Origin: Prosapia bicincta
Taxonomy: Eukaryota; Arthropoda; Insecta; Hemiptera; Cercopidae
Assembly (NCBI GenBank): GCA_036971475.1
Contig: JBAIZL010000007.1
Span: 26,777,947-26,841,946 of the forward strand
DNA length: 64,000 nucleotides
Reading direction: 5' to 3'
Shown here: positions 14,701 through 25,808 of the stretch, one piece after another
Numbering within the stretch: the first letter of the stretch is position 1
Layout of the letters: each line of letters starts with the position of its first letter
Made by a program: the position numbers and the translations under genes
Notes under the pieces: model-generated
What the model was told of the DNA's origin: nothing
Databases searched by the model: none
The model's input: the letters and a program-made list of their open reading frames with translations, nothing else

Positions 14701-17355
14701 ATCAGGCCATGTCAGCAAGCGGTTAGGTACTTTGCTAATGAGGGCTCTGCAGCACATCTTTACATTGAAGCAGCTAAGGTGGATTATATAGGAAGAATGC
14801 TGCTTCACAGAAGTTATCTCAGATAATGTCAGCAGTCGGTTAGGTACAATGCTAATTTGGGCTCTGCAGCACATCTTTACATTAAAGCAGCTAAGGTGGA
14901 TTATATAGGACGAATGCTGCTTTACAGAAGTTATATCCGGCCATGTCAGCAGTCGGTTAGATACAATGCTAATTTGGGCTCTGCAGCACATCTTTACATT
15001 AAAGCAGCTAAGGTGGATTATATAAAACGAATACTACTTTACAGAAGATATATCAGGCCATGTCAGCAGCCGTTTAGGTACTATGCTAATGTGGGCTCTG
15101 CAGCACATCTTTACATTGTAGCAGTTAAGGTGGATTATATAGAAAGAATGCTGCTTTACAGAAGTTATATCAAGTAATGTCAGCAGTCGGTTAGGTACAA
15201 TGCTAATGTGGGCTCTGCAGCACATCTTTACATTAAAGCAGCTAAGGTGGATTATATAGGAAGAATGCTGCTTTACAGAAGTTATATCAGGCCATGTTAG
15301 CAGTCGGTTAGGTATTACGCTAATGAGGGCTCTGCAGCACATCTTTACATTAAAGCAGCTAAGGTGGATTATATAGGAAGAATGCTGCTTTACAGAAGTT
15401 ATATCAGGCCATGTCAGCAGCCGTTTAGGTACTACGCTAATGTGGGCTATGCCGCACATCTTTAAATTAAAGCAGCTAAGGTGTATTATATAGGAAGAAT
15501 ACTACTTTACAGAAGTTATATCAGGCCATGTCAGCAGCCGTTTAGGTACTACGCTAATGTGGGCTCTGCAGCACATCTTTACATTAAAGCAGCTAAGGTG
15601 GATTATATAGGAAGAATGCTGCTTTACAGAAGTTATATCAGGCCATGTCAGCAGTCGGTTAGGTACTACGCTAATGTGGGCTCTGCAGCACATCTTTACA
15701 TTAAAGCAGTTAAGGTGGATTATATAGGAAGAATGCTGCTTTACAGAAGTTATATCAGGCCATGTCAGCAAGCGGTTAGGTACTTTGCTAATGAGGGCTA
15801 TGCAGCACATCTTTACATTAAAGCAGCTAAGGTGGATTATATAGGAAGAATGCTGCTTTACAGAAGTTATATCAGGCCATGTTAGCAGTCGGTTAGGTAT
15901 TACGCTAATGAGGGCTCTGCAGCACATCTTTACATTAAAGCAGCTAAGGTGGATTATATAGGAAGAGTGCTGCTTTACAGAAGATATATCAGGCCATGCC
16001 AGCAGTCGGTTAGGTACTACGCTAATGAGGGCTCTGCAGCACATCTTTACATTAAAGCAGCTAAGGTGGATTATATAGGAAGAATGCTGCTTTACAGAAG
16101 TTATATCAGGCCATGCCAGCAGCCGGTTAGGTACTATGCTAATGTGGGCTCTGCAGCACATCTTTACATTAAAGCAGCTAAGGTGGATTATATAGGAAGA
16201 ATGCTGCTTTACAGAAGTTATATCAGGCCATGTCAGCAGTCGGTTAGGTACTACGCTAATGTGGGCTATGCCGCACATCTTTAAATTAAAGCAGCTAAGG
16301 TGTATTATATAGGAAGAATGCTGCTTTACAGAAGTTATATCAGGCCATGCCAGCAGTCGGTTAGGTACTATGCTAATGTGGGCTCTGCAGCACATCTTTA
16401 CATTAAACCAGCTAAGGTGGATTATATAGGAAGAATGCTGCTTTACAGAAGTTATATCAGGCCATGTCAGCAGTCGGTTAGGTACTACCCTAATGTGGGC
16501 TATGCCGCACATCTTTACATTAAAGCAGCTAAGGTGGATTATATAGGAAGAATGCTGCTTTACAGAAGTTATATCAGGCCATGTTAGCAGTCGGTTAGGT
16601 ATTATGCTAATGAGTGCTCTGCAGCACATCTTTACATTAAAGCAGCTAAGGTGGATTATATAGGAAGAATGCTGCTTTACAGAAGTTATATCAGGCCATG
16701 TTAGCAGTCGGTTAGGTATTACGCTAATGAGGGCTCTGCAGCACATCTTTACATTAAAGCAGCTAAGGTGGATTATATAGGAAGAATGCTGCTTTACAGA
16801 AGTTATATCAGGCCATGTCAGCAGTCGGTTAGGTACTACGCTAATGTGGGCTCTGCAGCACATCTTTACATTAAAGCAGTTAAGGTGGATTATATAGGAA
16901 GAATGCTGCTTTACAGAAGTTATATCAGGCCATGTCAGCAAGCGGTTAGGTACTTTGCTAATGTGGGCTATGCCGCACATCTTTAAATTAAAGCAGCTAA
17001 GGTGGATTATATAGGAAGAATGCTGCTTTACAGAAGTTATATCAGGCCATGTTAGCAGTCGGTTAGGTATTACGCTAATGAGGGCTCTGCAGCACATCTT
17101 TACATTAAAGCAGCTAAGGTGGATTATATAGGAAGAATGCTGCTTTAAAGAAGTTATATCAGGCCATGTCAGCAGTCGGTTAGGTACTACGCTAATGTGG
17201 GCTATGCCGCACATCTTTAAATTAAAGCAGCTAAGGTGGATTATATAGGACGAATGCTGCTTTACAGAAGTTATATCAGGTAATGTCAGTAGTCGGTTAG
17301 GTACAATGCTAATGTGGGCTCTGCAGCACATCTTTACATTAAAGCAGTTAAGGTG

Positions 17356-19044
17356 AATTTTATCTTCAAAATACAGTCTATTACAAGTAACGTCCAATTC
17401 AATACAGTCTGTTATAATGAGATTCTACTGTAATTGCTCCTTCTTCCAAGGCAAACAAGCTGAAGGGGTTTATTGCCAAATGGCGATTCCATTAATATGA
17501 TACTTTATAATGAGAAATTTTTGATCTTTCTATAAAGTGAAAGTTGTGTAATCTAAAAAAAACTAATAAAATATTTCAAGGAGGTAATTTAAATTCATAG
17601 GATATTTACTCAGTTATTGAATCTTCCTTTTGCCAGAAATCTGATCTAATAAGGTTTGTACTTATTTGTTTGAGGCTTCTTGGCTTCCAGTCGTTGCTCG
17701 TGGGATTTAATTTCAAAACACTATCACTTCTACTTAATGATAATTTTAATCATTCTCATTCTCTTTAATACTCTACTCTATACTCGGCGCACTTTTTGTT
17801 AATCCTTTATATAAAAATAACTATTAAAACTCTTTATAATTTATTTATAACTCCCTTAACTATTCTTCCAAAAAAAAATTCCTTTCAAGGAAAAAATAAT
17901 CTATAATTAATAATTACTCAACTAAGTGAATACATAAGGGCTTACTCGCTGACGTGATTCGAAACAATCGTTCCTTTTACAAAGCGAAGCATCTACTCTG
18001 TATATGTACTCTAGTGTAGAGGCTTTGCTTCATAAAAGGAACGTGTTTCAAAATGTGTCAGCAAGTAAGCCATTACTTATTCACTTAGTTAAGTATTATT
18101 TAATTATAGTTTAATCAGTGATTTCAATACGATTACAACGAGCCACTTTAAAAAAACAATCTCTTGCAACTTGGACCCTTAAACATGTCTGCACTCTCTT
18201 GAAGCTCAAAACTTAGTCCTTATTTTTCCCGATAATCCTACTTTTGAATAACAAGCATTTTATCCCTCCTTACGGTATTTCACCCAATCGGAGTTGAACT
18301 TTTTAAATATGTGAACGAGTAACGTTCTGCCGTTTTTTCCTGTTTGTGTTTTCTCATTGTTATTCCCAAATTGTATGAGTTCCTAGACTCTTCCAGATGT
18401 TAAAACTTTCACTTACAAATGCTTTAGAATTATTTTTAACTTAGCAATAAACAACGTCTTCATATTTGCCAACACGTACCCAAGACATTTATAACACTTA
18501 ACTGACATTTACTATTGTTGTGCTTTCTTTGTCGCCTCTTTCCTTAAAATTTCAAACTTCCAACTTTCCGGAACATTAACTAATAATTTATAATATCTGC
18601 AAGTCTGTATAACCTGTAAGTCTGTAATAACAGGTAATTCTGTCACTCATACATCAAATTCAATAAAATTTCTTTACAATATATATTTCTGTTATTCGTT
18701 CTGGTGTAAATACCAACCACAAACCATCAAGTATAAAATCAAATCTTTGGAAGTCTAGAAAAAGAGGAAAGCAATTTGGTTAATCATTCTCTCTGATTAA
18801 ATGATATTTTAGCCTGAAATAAAATTTTATAAAAATAGTACATGAAATTACCATAATAAGTTATTAATTAATTTTAAACAACTGCAGAAAATAATTGCTT
18901 TAAACACAAAACTTAATGCTTAATGATATACTGTGTATTACATTATATCTATAACCGTGTTTTATGCCCAAACATTATCAGGCTACACTTACTGCATAAA
19001 CAATTGTGACTTTAAATTAACAATTTAAACCATTCATGCCTTAC
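17356..19044. other. Probable CHP1 intron, AT-rich
   Basis: Between the satellite edge and CHP1 exon 2 there is AT-rich, stop-rich sequence with no exon I can recognise. It holds one foldback element (17900-18110). I looked on the minus strand for the next CHP1 exon, which should encode the canonical third and fourth EF-hands, and did not find it. Confidence 0.5.
17900..18110. repeat. Foldback element, family A, copy 1
   Basis: An inverted repeat has arms of roughly 90 bp. The left arm reads CTAACTAAGTGAA-like, then GGGCTTACTCGCTGACG and GATTCGAAAC. The right arm carries the complement, ending in CACTTAGTTAAG. The centre holds AAGCGAAGC opposed to GCTTTGCTTC. Related copies are at 31197-31405, 33300-33482 and 35441-35690. 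Downstream GATTACAACGAGCCAC is shared with the other copies, so the full element is longer than the hairpin. There is no coding content. Confidence 0.85.
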
Positions 19045-19314
19045 ATTTTAATTTCTGTTCTCGAGAATTTAGTCTGTTCTCTTCTTTCGCCTTTTTTATA
19101 GGGCGGAAGCGTGCTAATACTTGCATAAACTGACGAAAATTTACTCTGTCACTTGCATTGCCGTCATCAAAGAATGCATGAACTATTCGTTCCCCTAAGG
19201 GGTTTATTGCCAACTCTGGAATGCGTAAGAAATCTTCTCGGCTCAATGTTCCACAATCCCCTCGATCTAGGCTTGTAAATCTTGAATATAAACGTTCAAT
19301 TTGGTTTGGTGTAA
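19045..19314 (-). CDS. Calcineurin B homologous protein, exon 2
   Basis: This exon encodes the N-terminal EF-hand pair of a CHP1-type protein. The translation contains TPNQIERLYSRFTSLDRGDC, LSREDFLRIPELAINPLGER and VNFRQFMQVLARFRP, all hallmarks of the CHP/calcineurin B family. The acceptor is TTTGTTACAG at 19320-19315. The donor reads T|GTAAGG at 19045-19043. The exon starts in phase 1, so the last base of exon 1 (T) joins TT to give Phe, as the family requires, and it ends with one base left over. Both EF loops here lack the regular Asp/Asn pattern, as is usual for the first two hands of CHP. CHP proteins bind the juxtamembrane tail of Na+/H+ exchangers. The open frame continues upstream and downstream only as intron. 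The Ca2+-binding third and fourth hands must lie further left and are not seen. Confidence 0.93.
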
Positions 19315-19510
19315 CTGTAACAAATTGTTCAATAGAATAAGTTCTATAGCAACCAATTAAGACAAAAAAATTTTTTAACACTTCACTCAACGTTTCGTTT
19401 AAGCTATTCAATCATCTTCAGAAGACAGATAAAATTAAACAATATTACAAAATCAAAACACATTATACCAATTCAGAAAACTATATCAGTAACACAAGAA
19501 TAAATTATAA

Positions 19511-19513
<3 letters not shown>

Positions 19514-19555
<42 letters not shown>

Positions 19556-19580
19556 GTTATATATATATATATATATATAT
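19514..19580. repeat. (TA)n microsatellites
   Basis: Two TA dinucleotide tracts at about 19514-19552 and 19559-19580 are split by ATGAAGTT, the end motif of the family E palindrome. Confidence 0.9.
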
Positions 19581-19805
19581 GAAGTTAATATATTACTATT
19601 GTAAGTAATTTTATCCACCATTAAGTGCAATGATATTACCTTGTGTGATGAGGCGCCTTTTGGTCACTTGACCATTGTTGAATCACTCTGAGTGATTCGA
19701 CAATGGTCAAGTGACCGAAAGGCGCCTCATCACACAAGGTAATATCATTGCACTTAATGGTGGATAAAATTACTTACAATTGTAATATTTAATATATTAC
19801 TTCAT
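19575..19805. repeat. Near-perfect long palindrome, family E
   Basis: Two arms of about 110 bp meet at CACTC-T-GAGTG centred on 19689. The arms contain AATGATATTACCTTGTGTGA, GAGGCGCC and GGTCA and their complements, with very few mismatches, and end in TGAAGTTAATATATTAC. The left arm abuts a (TA)n tract at 19559-19580. A truncated half copy with the same sequence is at 20200-20307 and also runs into (TA)n. This looks like a young foldback or hairpin MITE. Confidence 0.93.
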
Positions 19806-19849
19806 AAAGTCAGTGCAACGGAAAAACAATGGATAATGTAAAATATCAA

Positions 19850-19850
<1 letters not shown>

Positions 19851-19895
<45 letters not shown>
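19851..19895. repeat. (TA)n microsatellite
   Basis: A dinucleotide TA tract of about 45 bases sits in the left arm of the nested palindrome. Confidence 0.9.
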
Positions 19896-19899
<4 letters not shown>

Positions 19900-19950
19900 T
19901 ATGGTGATATATTTTCTTGTAATATAGTTAATAAAATAAAAATATTTCAA

Positions 19951-20015
19951 AAACAAGAATACTTTTAATGAATATATTTATTCTAGGAATAAATATATTT
20001 ATTAAAAGTATTCTT

Positions 20016-20019
<4 letters not shown>
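19951..20019. repeat. Inner 33-bp hairpin
   Basis: The arms are 19951-19983 and 19987-20019 around a TAG spacer. They match at all but one position, with AAACAAGAATACTTTTAAT opposed to its complement. It sits inside the nested palindrome and directly abuts a (TA)n tract. Confidence 0.9.

Positions 20020-20068
<49 letters not shown>
20019..20068. repeat. (TA)n microsatellite
   Basis: A TA tract of about 50 bases directly follows the inner hairpin. It creates spurious open frames rich in Tyr and Ile. Confidence 0.9.
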
Positions 20069-20070
<2 letters not shown>

Positions 20071-20113
20071 AACAACACAGGTTATTCAAATACAAGATTA
20101 TTTATTATTTTAT

Positions 20114-20118
<5 letters not shown>

Positions 20119-20152
<34 letters not shown>
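20119..20152. repeat. (TA)n microsatellite
   Basis: A TA tract of about 34 bases sits at the inner edge of the right nested-palindrome arm. Confidence 0.9.
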
Positions 20153-20154
<2 letters not shown>

Positions 20155-20199
20155 TTGATATTTAACGTTATCCATTGTTTTTCCGTTGCACTGACTTTA

Positions 20200-20326
20200 T
20201 GAAGTTAATATATTACTAAGTAAGTAATTTAATCCACCATTAAGTGCAATAATTTTACCTTGAGTGATGAGGCACCTTTCGGTCAATTGATCATTGTCGA
20301 ATCACTCTATATATATATATATATAT
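20200..20326. repeat. Half copy of family E ending in (TA)n
   Basis: It carries TGAAGTTAATATATTAC, then ATCCACCATTAAGTGCAATA, GATGAGGC and GTCGAATCACTC, the left arm of family E. It stops at the palindrome centre and is replaced by a TA tract at 20308-20326. The sequence is diverged from the intact copy at 19575. Confidence 0.8.
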
Positions 20327-20729
20327 TCCCCCGGTTGAGTTAATGTAACAATTGCTGTATGTTAAGTATTTAATGGCATTGATTTTTTTTATTCGTGTCA
20401 TCTATAGAGATTGGCACCTATTTGAGTCAGTTATTCATGGATTTAAAGGCAGCATGGGGCGTCGGTTGGAGTCATGAGACGTTAAAGAAATGGTTAAATT
20501 ACACTAAAGATAAAAGCTCTCTAAGCAACTTTCTAAACCAAAAGCTTTTGCACTGGTCTAAATGAAAAGGACCACTGACCTGACTATTTACATTTTTACA
20601 TTATAAGTAAGAACTAGCAGGTTCTACTTAACCAGTGATGCCATAGTAAGTGTTTAATGCTTTTAAAGATCTAGCTGTAATACTAATTTTAAGAAATTTT
20701 CAACTGCAAAACACTAAAATAGGTTAGAA

Positions 20730-20880
20730 TGAAAATATTAGAAACAACCCAATATCACAAAAATGATCAAAAATTAAAGATAAACCTTAAGGGTTTAATC
20801 TTAAGAAAATTGTATTATCTGTTATTTTTTATTTTTGTTATATTGGGGTTGTTTTCAATATATTCATTGTAATATATTGT
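20730..20880. repeat. Foldback related to family C outer arms
   Basis: GAAAATATTAGAAACAACCC is opposed to GGGGTTGTTTTCAATATATTC, centred on AAACCTTAAGGGTTTAATC near 20795. The same outer-arm sequence flanks the family C copy at 33575-33955, so this is probably a deleted member that lost the inner arms. Confidence 0.65.
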
Positions 20881-21051
20881 GCCACTGTGCTCTTGATATT
20901 GTATACCAAATTAGGTGTTTTAAAATATCTTGTCCCTTTAAAAACTGAATGCGTATACTAAAATACTTGACATTGTCATTTTTTTTAGACTCATAAGTCA
21001 ATATAACTATATGAAGCAACTGTGGCGTAATGTTTATTTTTAAATAAATAA

Positions 21052-21243
21052 AACCTCTAAACCACAAATAACATTTTATTTAAACCTTATGTACATTTCG
21101 ATTGCCCAGCAATCATCTTCAGAGGTATTTAAAGTTGTATTTAAGTTGTATTTTTTAAATACCTCTGAAGATGATTGCTGGGCAATCGAAATGTACATAA
21201 GGTTTAAATAAAATGTTATTTGTGGTTTAGAGGTTTTATTTAT
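21052..21243. repeat. Foldback element, family C, copy 1
   Basis: The arms carry AAACCTCTAAACCACAAATA, CTTATGTACATTTCGATTG and AGCAATCATCTTCAGAGG with their complements around a short spacer (AAGTTGTATTT repeats). The right arm contains CTCTGAAGAT, GATTGC-TGG-GCAATC and GAAATG. Other copies are at 33575-33955 and 48508-48756. A poly-A run follows at 21247-21268. Confidence 0.9.
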
Positions 21244-22123
21244 TTAAAAAAAAAAAAAAAAAAAAAAATACTCATAAGTCAAGTTATTGTAGAATAATTT
21301 AGTAATTAATTTTTACTTCTAACTGATCAATGTGATCGCTTTTATTCAATTAGAAAATGATTTCACTTGTATTCAATATAGCTACCACTTGTTCGTGTGA
21401 TAGAACTTGAAAAATGTGGGGTGTATATGGATGTTTCAATGTAAAGAGATGTTACATATAATAACTCAAGAATAAGATAGAAATAAATAAATTGGAATAT
21501 CATTGAACACCTAATATAAATATTTCTAAATAATAGTAATTTACAGATAAATTAAGGTATTTATTTGTTATTCACATGTCATGGATAATGTAAAAACACT
21601 ATCCTGGAGATATAGGAAGTCTTACTTGGAAGCATAAAAAAAATAAAACTTGGTGCTGACATAAAAATTGATAATTTTAAATCCAATATAGTAATACTTG
21701 ACAAAGAAGTCATTTTTTTCCTATTCACATGTGTTACACAAAATACATTTTAAATAAACGAAGAGGTTACTTCAAGTATCTCAAACCATAATACGTCGTT
21801 AAAATGTATGTTAATTATTATTTTGGAAACATACCCTCATTCTTGAATTTTGTAGTCCATTACGTTCAGTGAAACTTAATTATTCGCTTTTACAGTTTAT
21901 GACTATCAGAACTTTAATTTATTTTGTAAATTTGTAAAAACTTACTGAGATATAACGTTTTCAATTGCTCCGTAACAATCCTCATCAGTGTCTAAATTTT
22001 CCGCTTGGAGTTGTTAGGTTAAGCGATGACGGTTTTAAAGGCAGGTTTTAGACAGTGTCAAAGAGTATGTGTGATTTGCATTGTGTTTATTTGTTTAATA
22101 TGTTTGTACTTTGTGTGTCTGTA

Positions 22124-22436
22124 AATTTCATATTGTTTTAGTGTGTTGAGGTACTGTCCTTTTTTGTTGATGAGTAAGATTTCTACTTTATGGTAAATGT
22201 CTGTGTAGTTACAGGAAGAGAAAACAAATACATCACAATACCATACATAAACAGAATATCAAATAAAACAGCCCACAAATTTCATATTGTTTTAGTGTGT
22301 TGAGGTACTGTCCTTTTTTGTTGATGAGTAAGATTTCTACTTTATGGTAAATGTCTGTGTAGTTACAGGAAGAGAAAACAAATACATCACAATACCATAC
22401 ATAAACAGAATATCAAATAAAACAGCCCACAAATTT
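22124..22436. repeat. 155-bp tandem duplication
   Basis: The block beginning ATTTCATATTGTTTTAGTG at 22124 is repeated at 22279 with an offset of 155 bp, and the copies look identical. Each copy spans a junction between antisense PLE sequence and sense PLE sequence, so the duplication postdates the inversion. Confidence 0.9.
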
Positions 22437-22720
22437 CAAAAAACAGGATACAAAACTAATAACAAACTACAAAACAAAATACAACACGACACCAACACAA
22501 CAAAGATAAACTACAAGCACCAGGCGTATACAAATTAAACTGTACAAACTGCAACAAATTCTACATTGGGTAAACAGGTCGCAGCTTCCAATGAAGAGTC
22601 AAGGAACACACAAAATCACCCAAAATGAACACCAACTGAGTATTCTCTAATCCCCTACAAGAAACAGGGCACAGCTGTTTGCAGGGCTCAACAAAGAAGC
22701 AGGACTCAACTTAGATCAAG
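22344..22720 (+). pseudogene. PLE-B reverse transcriptase C-terminus and GIY-YIG remnant
   Basis: The translation has IPYINRISNKTAHKF, the region that precedes the endonuclease in PLEs. After a frameshift near 22530 it continues as VYKLNCTNCNKFYIG, a stop, then TGRSFQ, another stop, and RVKEHTKSPK. GVYKLxCxxCxxxYIGQTxRxF is the standard GIY-YIG endonuclease start of Penelope-like elements. Two in-frame stops and the frameshift show it is dead. It lacks the reverse transcriptase palm. Confidence 0.85.
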
Positions 22721-23369
22721 ACACTAATGAAGATTGCCACAGAACGATCGAAAACATTCTGTCTCAGTAAGTTTTACGAACTTACAAAATTTAAAGTTCG
22801 GTTAATTGTAAATTAACGTAAAAGTGATTAATTATGTTTCACTGAGCGTAATGGACTACAAAATTCAAGATAGTGAACTTATATGAATGCTTTTTAGTAA
22901 CCAAATCTACCCTACTTGGATACCTTGTTGATAAAAAGTAATGTACTGTTCTATTTCATTTATAAACTTTGTTTAGACCTAATTGTGTGTAAAATTATAG
23001 CACGTTTGCCATTCAACGTTACTATAGATAAATTTATTCTATTTTAAAACCAATATTATCCAAACTATAACCTTTCTAGTTAAATTGAACAATAACTGGA
23101 ATAATTGTAGTTGTAAATACTACTCTCTTGTATAAAGAAATATTTACTATCTCCAGTTTTATGAAAGTTGATACATACAGATTTTGTCCCAATCTTATTC
23201 ACTCTTTATGGTTTGTGACACTTTAATCGTTTGTTTTTTGCTTGAAATGTATTTATAAGTAATATATATATTCAGTTAATGCTCGACAATGAAGACACTC
23301 AATGCTATCAATCTTCGAAAGTTAACTCGAATAAATACCAAGTAAGATTCTTGTTAAGGTACATATTGT

Positions 23370-23720
23370 GAATACAAGAAAACATTGTTACAAAGTTATT
23401 TATATATGTGTGTGTGTTTTCTTGTGTAACAATGAGAAAAACACGAAAAATACAAATACAAGTACAATTTTTGAATTATACAATTCAAAGCTTTTCGTTG
23501 GCAAACAGTACAACATCCTCACGAATAATAAAGAAAATCAAGCATACAAGTGTTAGCTAGATCCAACAATGTTGTTAAATCTATTACAATATTGTCAAAT
23601 TTATTATTCCTGAAGAAGTTGGTACTATTTGTCAACGAAAAGCTTTGAATTGTATACACAATTCAAATAATTATTCTCCTGTTTGTATTTCTCTTATTTT
23701 TTTTCATTGTTACACAAGAA
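23370..23720. repeat. PLE-D terminal foldback (5' side)
   Basis: TTACAATTCAAAGCTTTTCG-type sequence near 23475-23500 is repeated inverted at 23635-23660 (AACGAAAAGCTTTGAATTGT). The outer arms TTCTTGTGTAACAATGA and TCATTGTTACACAAGAA also pair. The right arm contains CCTGAAGA, A, GTTG, loop, CAAC, GAAA. It precedes the decayed PLE-D coding region in the same orientation as that element's 3' end at 26610-26700. Confidence 0.85.
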
Positions 23721-24632
23721 TAGATATGTTGTTATTTATATATTTCTAACTCCACATGGTTGTTTATTGTGTGTGCAGTGGTTGTGAGTGGGATTTTTAG
23801 GTTATATTAGTATTTTATTTTTATTTTTTAATTAGATTTTTATTTATAGTCAGTTTATATTTGTAATAGTTATATTTGCTGTATACTGTTTAATAGTTTT
23901 GATTTTATATTTTTTTGTAATAGTATAGTAGTTTTATTTATATTTTTGAAATTATTTCAATTAATAATTGTAATGCTGTTTTAACAAGTGACATAAATTT
24001 ATTTGTAAACGAAAAATTCAATTATTGCAAACAAATTGTAATATATATTTTAATAAACAATGCATTATAAATTATATTATTCCGAAATATGCAGAAATTA
24101 CAATAAAAAACAAAAGTTATAGTGCCCAAAAGACATGTAAAAAAGCACAGAAATTATGGGTAAAACATGAAATAAGAAATTTATATAAAAAGCAAAATAT
24201 TTTAAATACTGAAATATATAAATTACATTTGAAATTAGCTTCTACAATGTATAATATAAAATGGGAAGAAAGACACAATAAAATCAATTTTACAATAAAT
24301 AATATTAGAAATTTAAAAAAATAAATAATATCACCAAAAAACTTATAAGTCTGAAATTTGAAAAACAAATGAAAATAATACCTAAAACTAAATATCATAG
24401 TTTTCACCCTAATGTCAATTTATCCAATACTAAATCTAATTATAGTGAAATAGAAGTAATTGAAAATAATAAAATCAAAATAAAAAGAGATATAAATAAA
24501 GATATTAATAATATAATAATACACAGAAATAGCTATAAGAAAATTAAATAGAAATATACAAGATAATATTATAATCGAAGCTGCTCATTAATTAAAAAAA
24601 ATAATTAAAAAAATGAAATTAATAAAACCCTA

Positions 24633-24720
24633 GAATTTTGTAGTTCATTACTTTCGGTGAAACGTAATCACTTTAACATTAGTTTCGGATAGTCATAAAC
24701 TAATGTTAAAGAGATTAATA
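24633..24720. repeat. Short PLE-B terminal insert within PLE-D
   Basis: GAATTTTGTAGTTCATTAC, TTTCGGTGAAACGTAATCAC and GATAGTCATAAACTA are PLE-B terminal sequence. An internal inverted repeat, AACATTAGTTT opposed to AAACTAATGTT, is present. It interrupts the PLE-D coding region. Confidence 0.75.
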
Positions 24721-25522
24721 AAAACACTTTATTCTTCTAAACCCACAGACCAAAATATTTAGAAATCAGAGATTTAAATGATAAACTACAAAATATTATT
24801 ACAGTAAAAGCTGATAAAAGTAATGCTATTGTGATTATTGATAAAAACAAACATATAATTAAAACAGAAAATCATTTTAGTAAAGTACGTAGAGATCCTA
24901 CAATGAAATTTCAAAATGAAATAAAAAATCTACTCTTAAAGATAAAATGAAACTAAATAATAATCATACCATAACTAATTCTATTAATCTTATTCAAAAA
25001 TTAAATACAATAAATATTAATAATGAGACAAAATTAATATCATTAGGTATAAAAAATATGCACAGAAATATTCCTATAAAGGAAACTTTCAAAATTAATA
25101 TTAGAAATCATAAATATATTAAAAATAATATTAAATCGAAATTATTTTTCATATAATGATAAAATTTACAAACAGGAAGATGGTCTAGCTGTGGATTCCC
25201 CTTTATCAAGTATATTATCTGAAATATTTTTATAATATTTAGATGATAAAATAAATAATATTATAAAAGCATATTATAAAAACTGTTATTGGTTTAGATA
25301 TGTGGATGACGGTTTATACATATCTAATAATAATAGTATAAACTTAGTACCTATTTTGGATAAAATAAATGAAATGAACCAAAATATTATTTTTACTTAT
25401 GAAATGGGAAAAAAATAATAAAATCAATTATCTAGATACAACAATAACAAGACATAATAATGAATTCGAGTATAGTATGTATCTTAAACCTACATTAACA
25501 AATCAAATAATAACTAATAATT

Positions 25523-25808
25523 CTTGAATTTTGTAGTCCATTACGTTTGGTGAATCTTAATTAATGTATACACAAAAACACAAAGTACAAACATATTAAA
25601 AGAACAAACACAATACAAATCACATATACTCTTTGATACTATAAAAAACCTGCGTTTAAAACTGTCACCGCTTGACCCGACATCTCCAAGCAGAAGACAC
25701 TAATGAATATCGCCACATAGGGATCGAAAATGTTCTGTCTGAGTAAGTTTTAACAAATATACAAAATTAAAGTTCAGATAGTCATAAACTATTGTTTAAG
25801 TGATTAAC
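25523..25808. repeat. PLE-B terminal insert within PLE-D
   Basis: It starts CTTGAATTTTGTAGTCCATT and ends AGTCATAAACTATTGTTTAAG, with CGACATCTCCAAGCAGAAGA and ATGAATATCGCCAC between them. This is two PLE-B ends in opposite orientation. ACTAATAATT at 25511-25520 recurs at 25807-25816 on the far side, so it probably carries a short target duplication. Confidence 0.75.

Larger units (their letters stand above)
1..17355. repeat. 117-bp satellite array, about 148 monomers
   Basis: A head-to-tail array of a 117-bp monomer fills the left quarter of the window. The first monomer starts at base 1 and the next at 118. Each carries a PstI-type CTGCAG site, an ACATGTATAC or ACATCTTTAC variant, and TTATATCAGG. 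Because 117 is divisible by 3, long open frames appear on both strands (654 codons at 11347-13311, 631 on the minus strand at 15502-17397). Many monomers carry TAA, TAG or TGA, and a 1-base insertion near 1572 shifts the frame, so I read it as non-coding. Copies to the right (15.2-17.35 kb) are more diverged, with a TATGCCGCAC variant. The right edge is at about 17355, and the left edge is outside the window. Its position on the CHP1 side suggests it is intronic. Confidence 0.97.
19798..20215. repeat. Nested palindrome with (TA)n arms
   Basis: The sequence CATAAAGTCAGTGCAACGG (19803 onward) and AACAATGGATAA recur inverted at 20165-20205. Between them lie two (TA)n tracts and an inner hairpin. 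The whole stretch can therefore fold on itself outside the family E palindrome, which it adjoins at 19798. One arm end is shared with the half copy of family E at 20200. Confidence 0.8.
21855..22885. repeat. Inverted PLE-B ends enclosing a GIY-YIG fragment
   Basis: Terminal sequence of a Penelope-like family (TTGAATTTTGTAGTCCATTA) lies reversed at the left and forward at the right (AATGGACTACAAAATTCAAG, about 22850-22870). Between them lies a plus-strand remnant of the PLE C-terminal region. The same terminal sequence caps the PLE copy at 49305-50703. Confidence 0.8.

Noticed and set aside
1..17355. CRISPR-like direct repeats
   Set aside because: The repeats are contiguous with no unique spacers, the unit is far too long, and the surroundings are an animal genome.
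348..17397. Long open frames of up to 654 codons on both strands of the satellite
   Set aside because: The monomer is 117 bp, a multiple of 3, so any stop-free frame is carried along. Stops and a frameshift occur freely between monomers, and both strands are equally open, so there is no coding constraint.
19968..20202. Short plus-strand frames rich in Tyr and Ile
   Set aside because: These are translations of (TA)n microsatellite.
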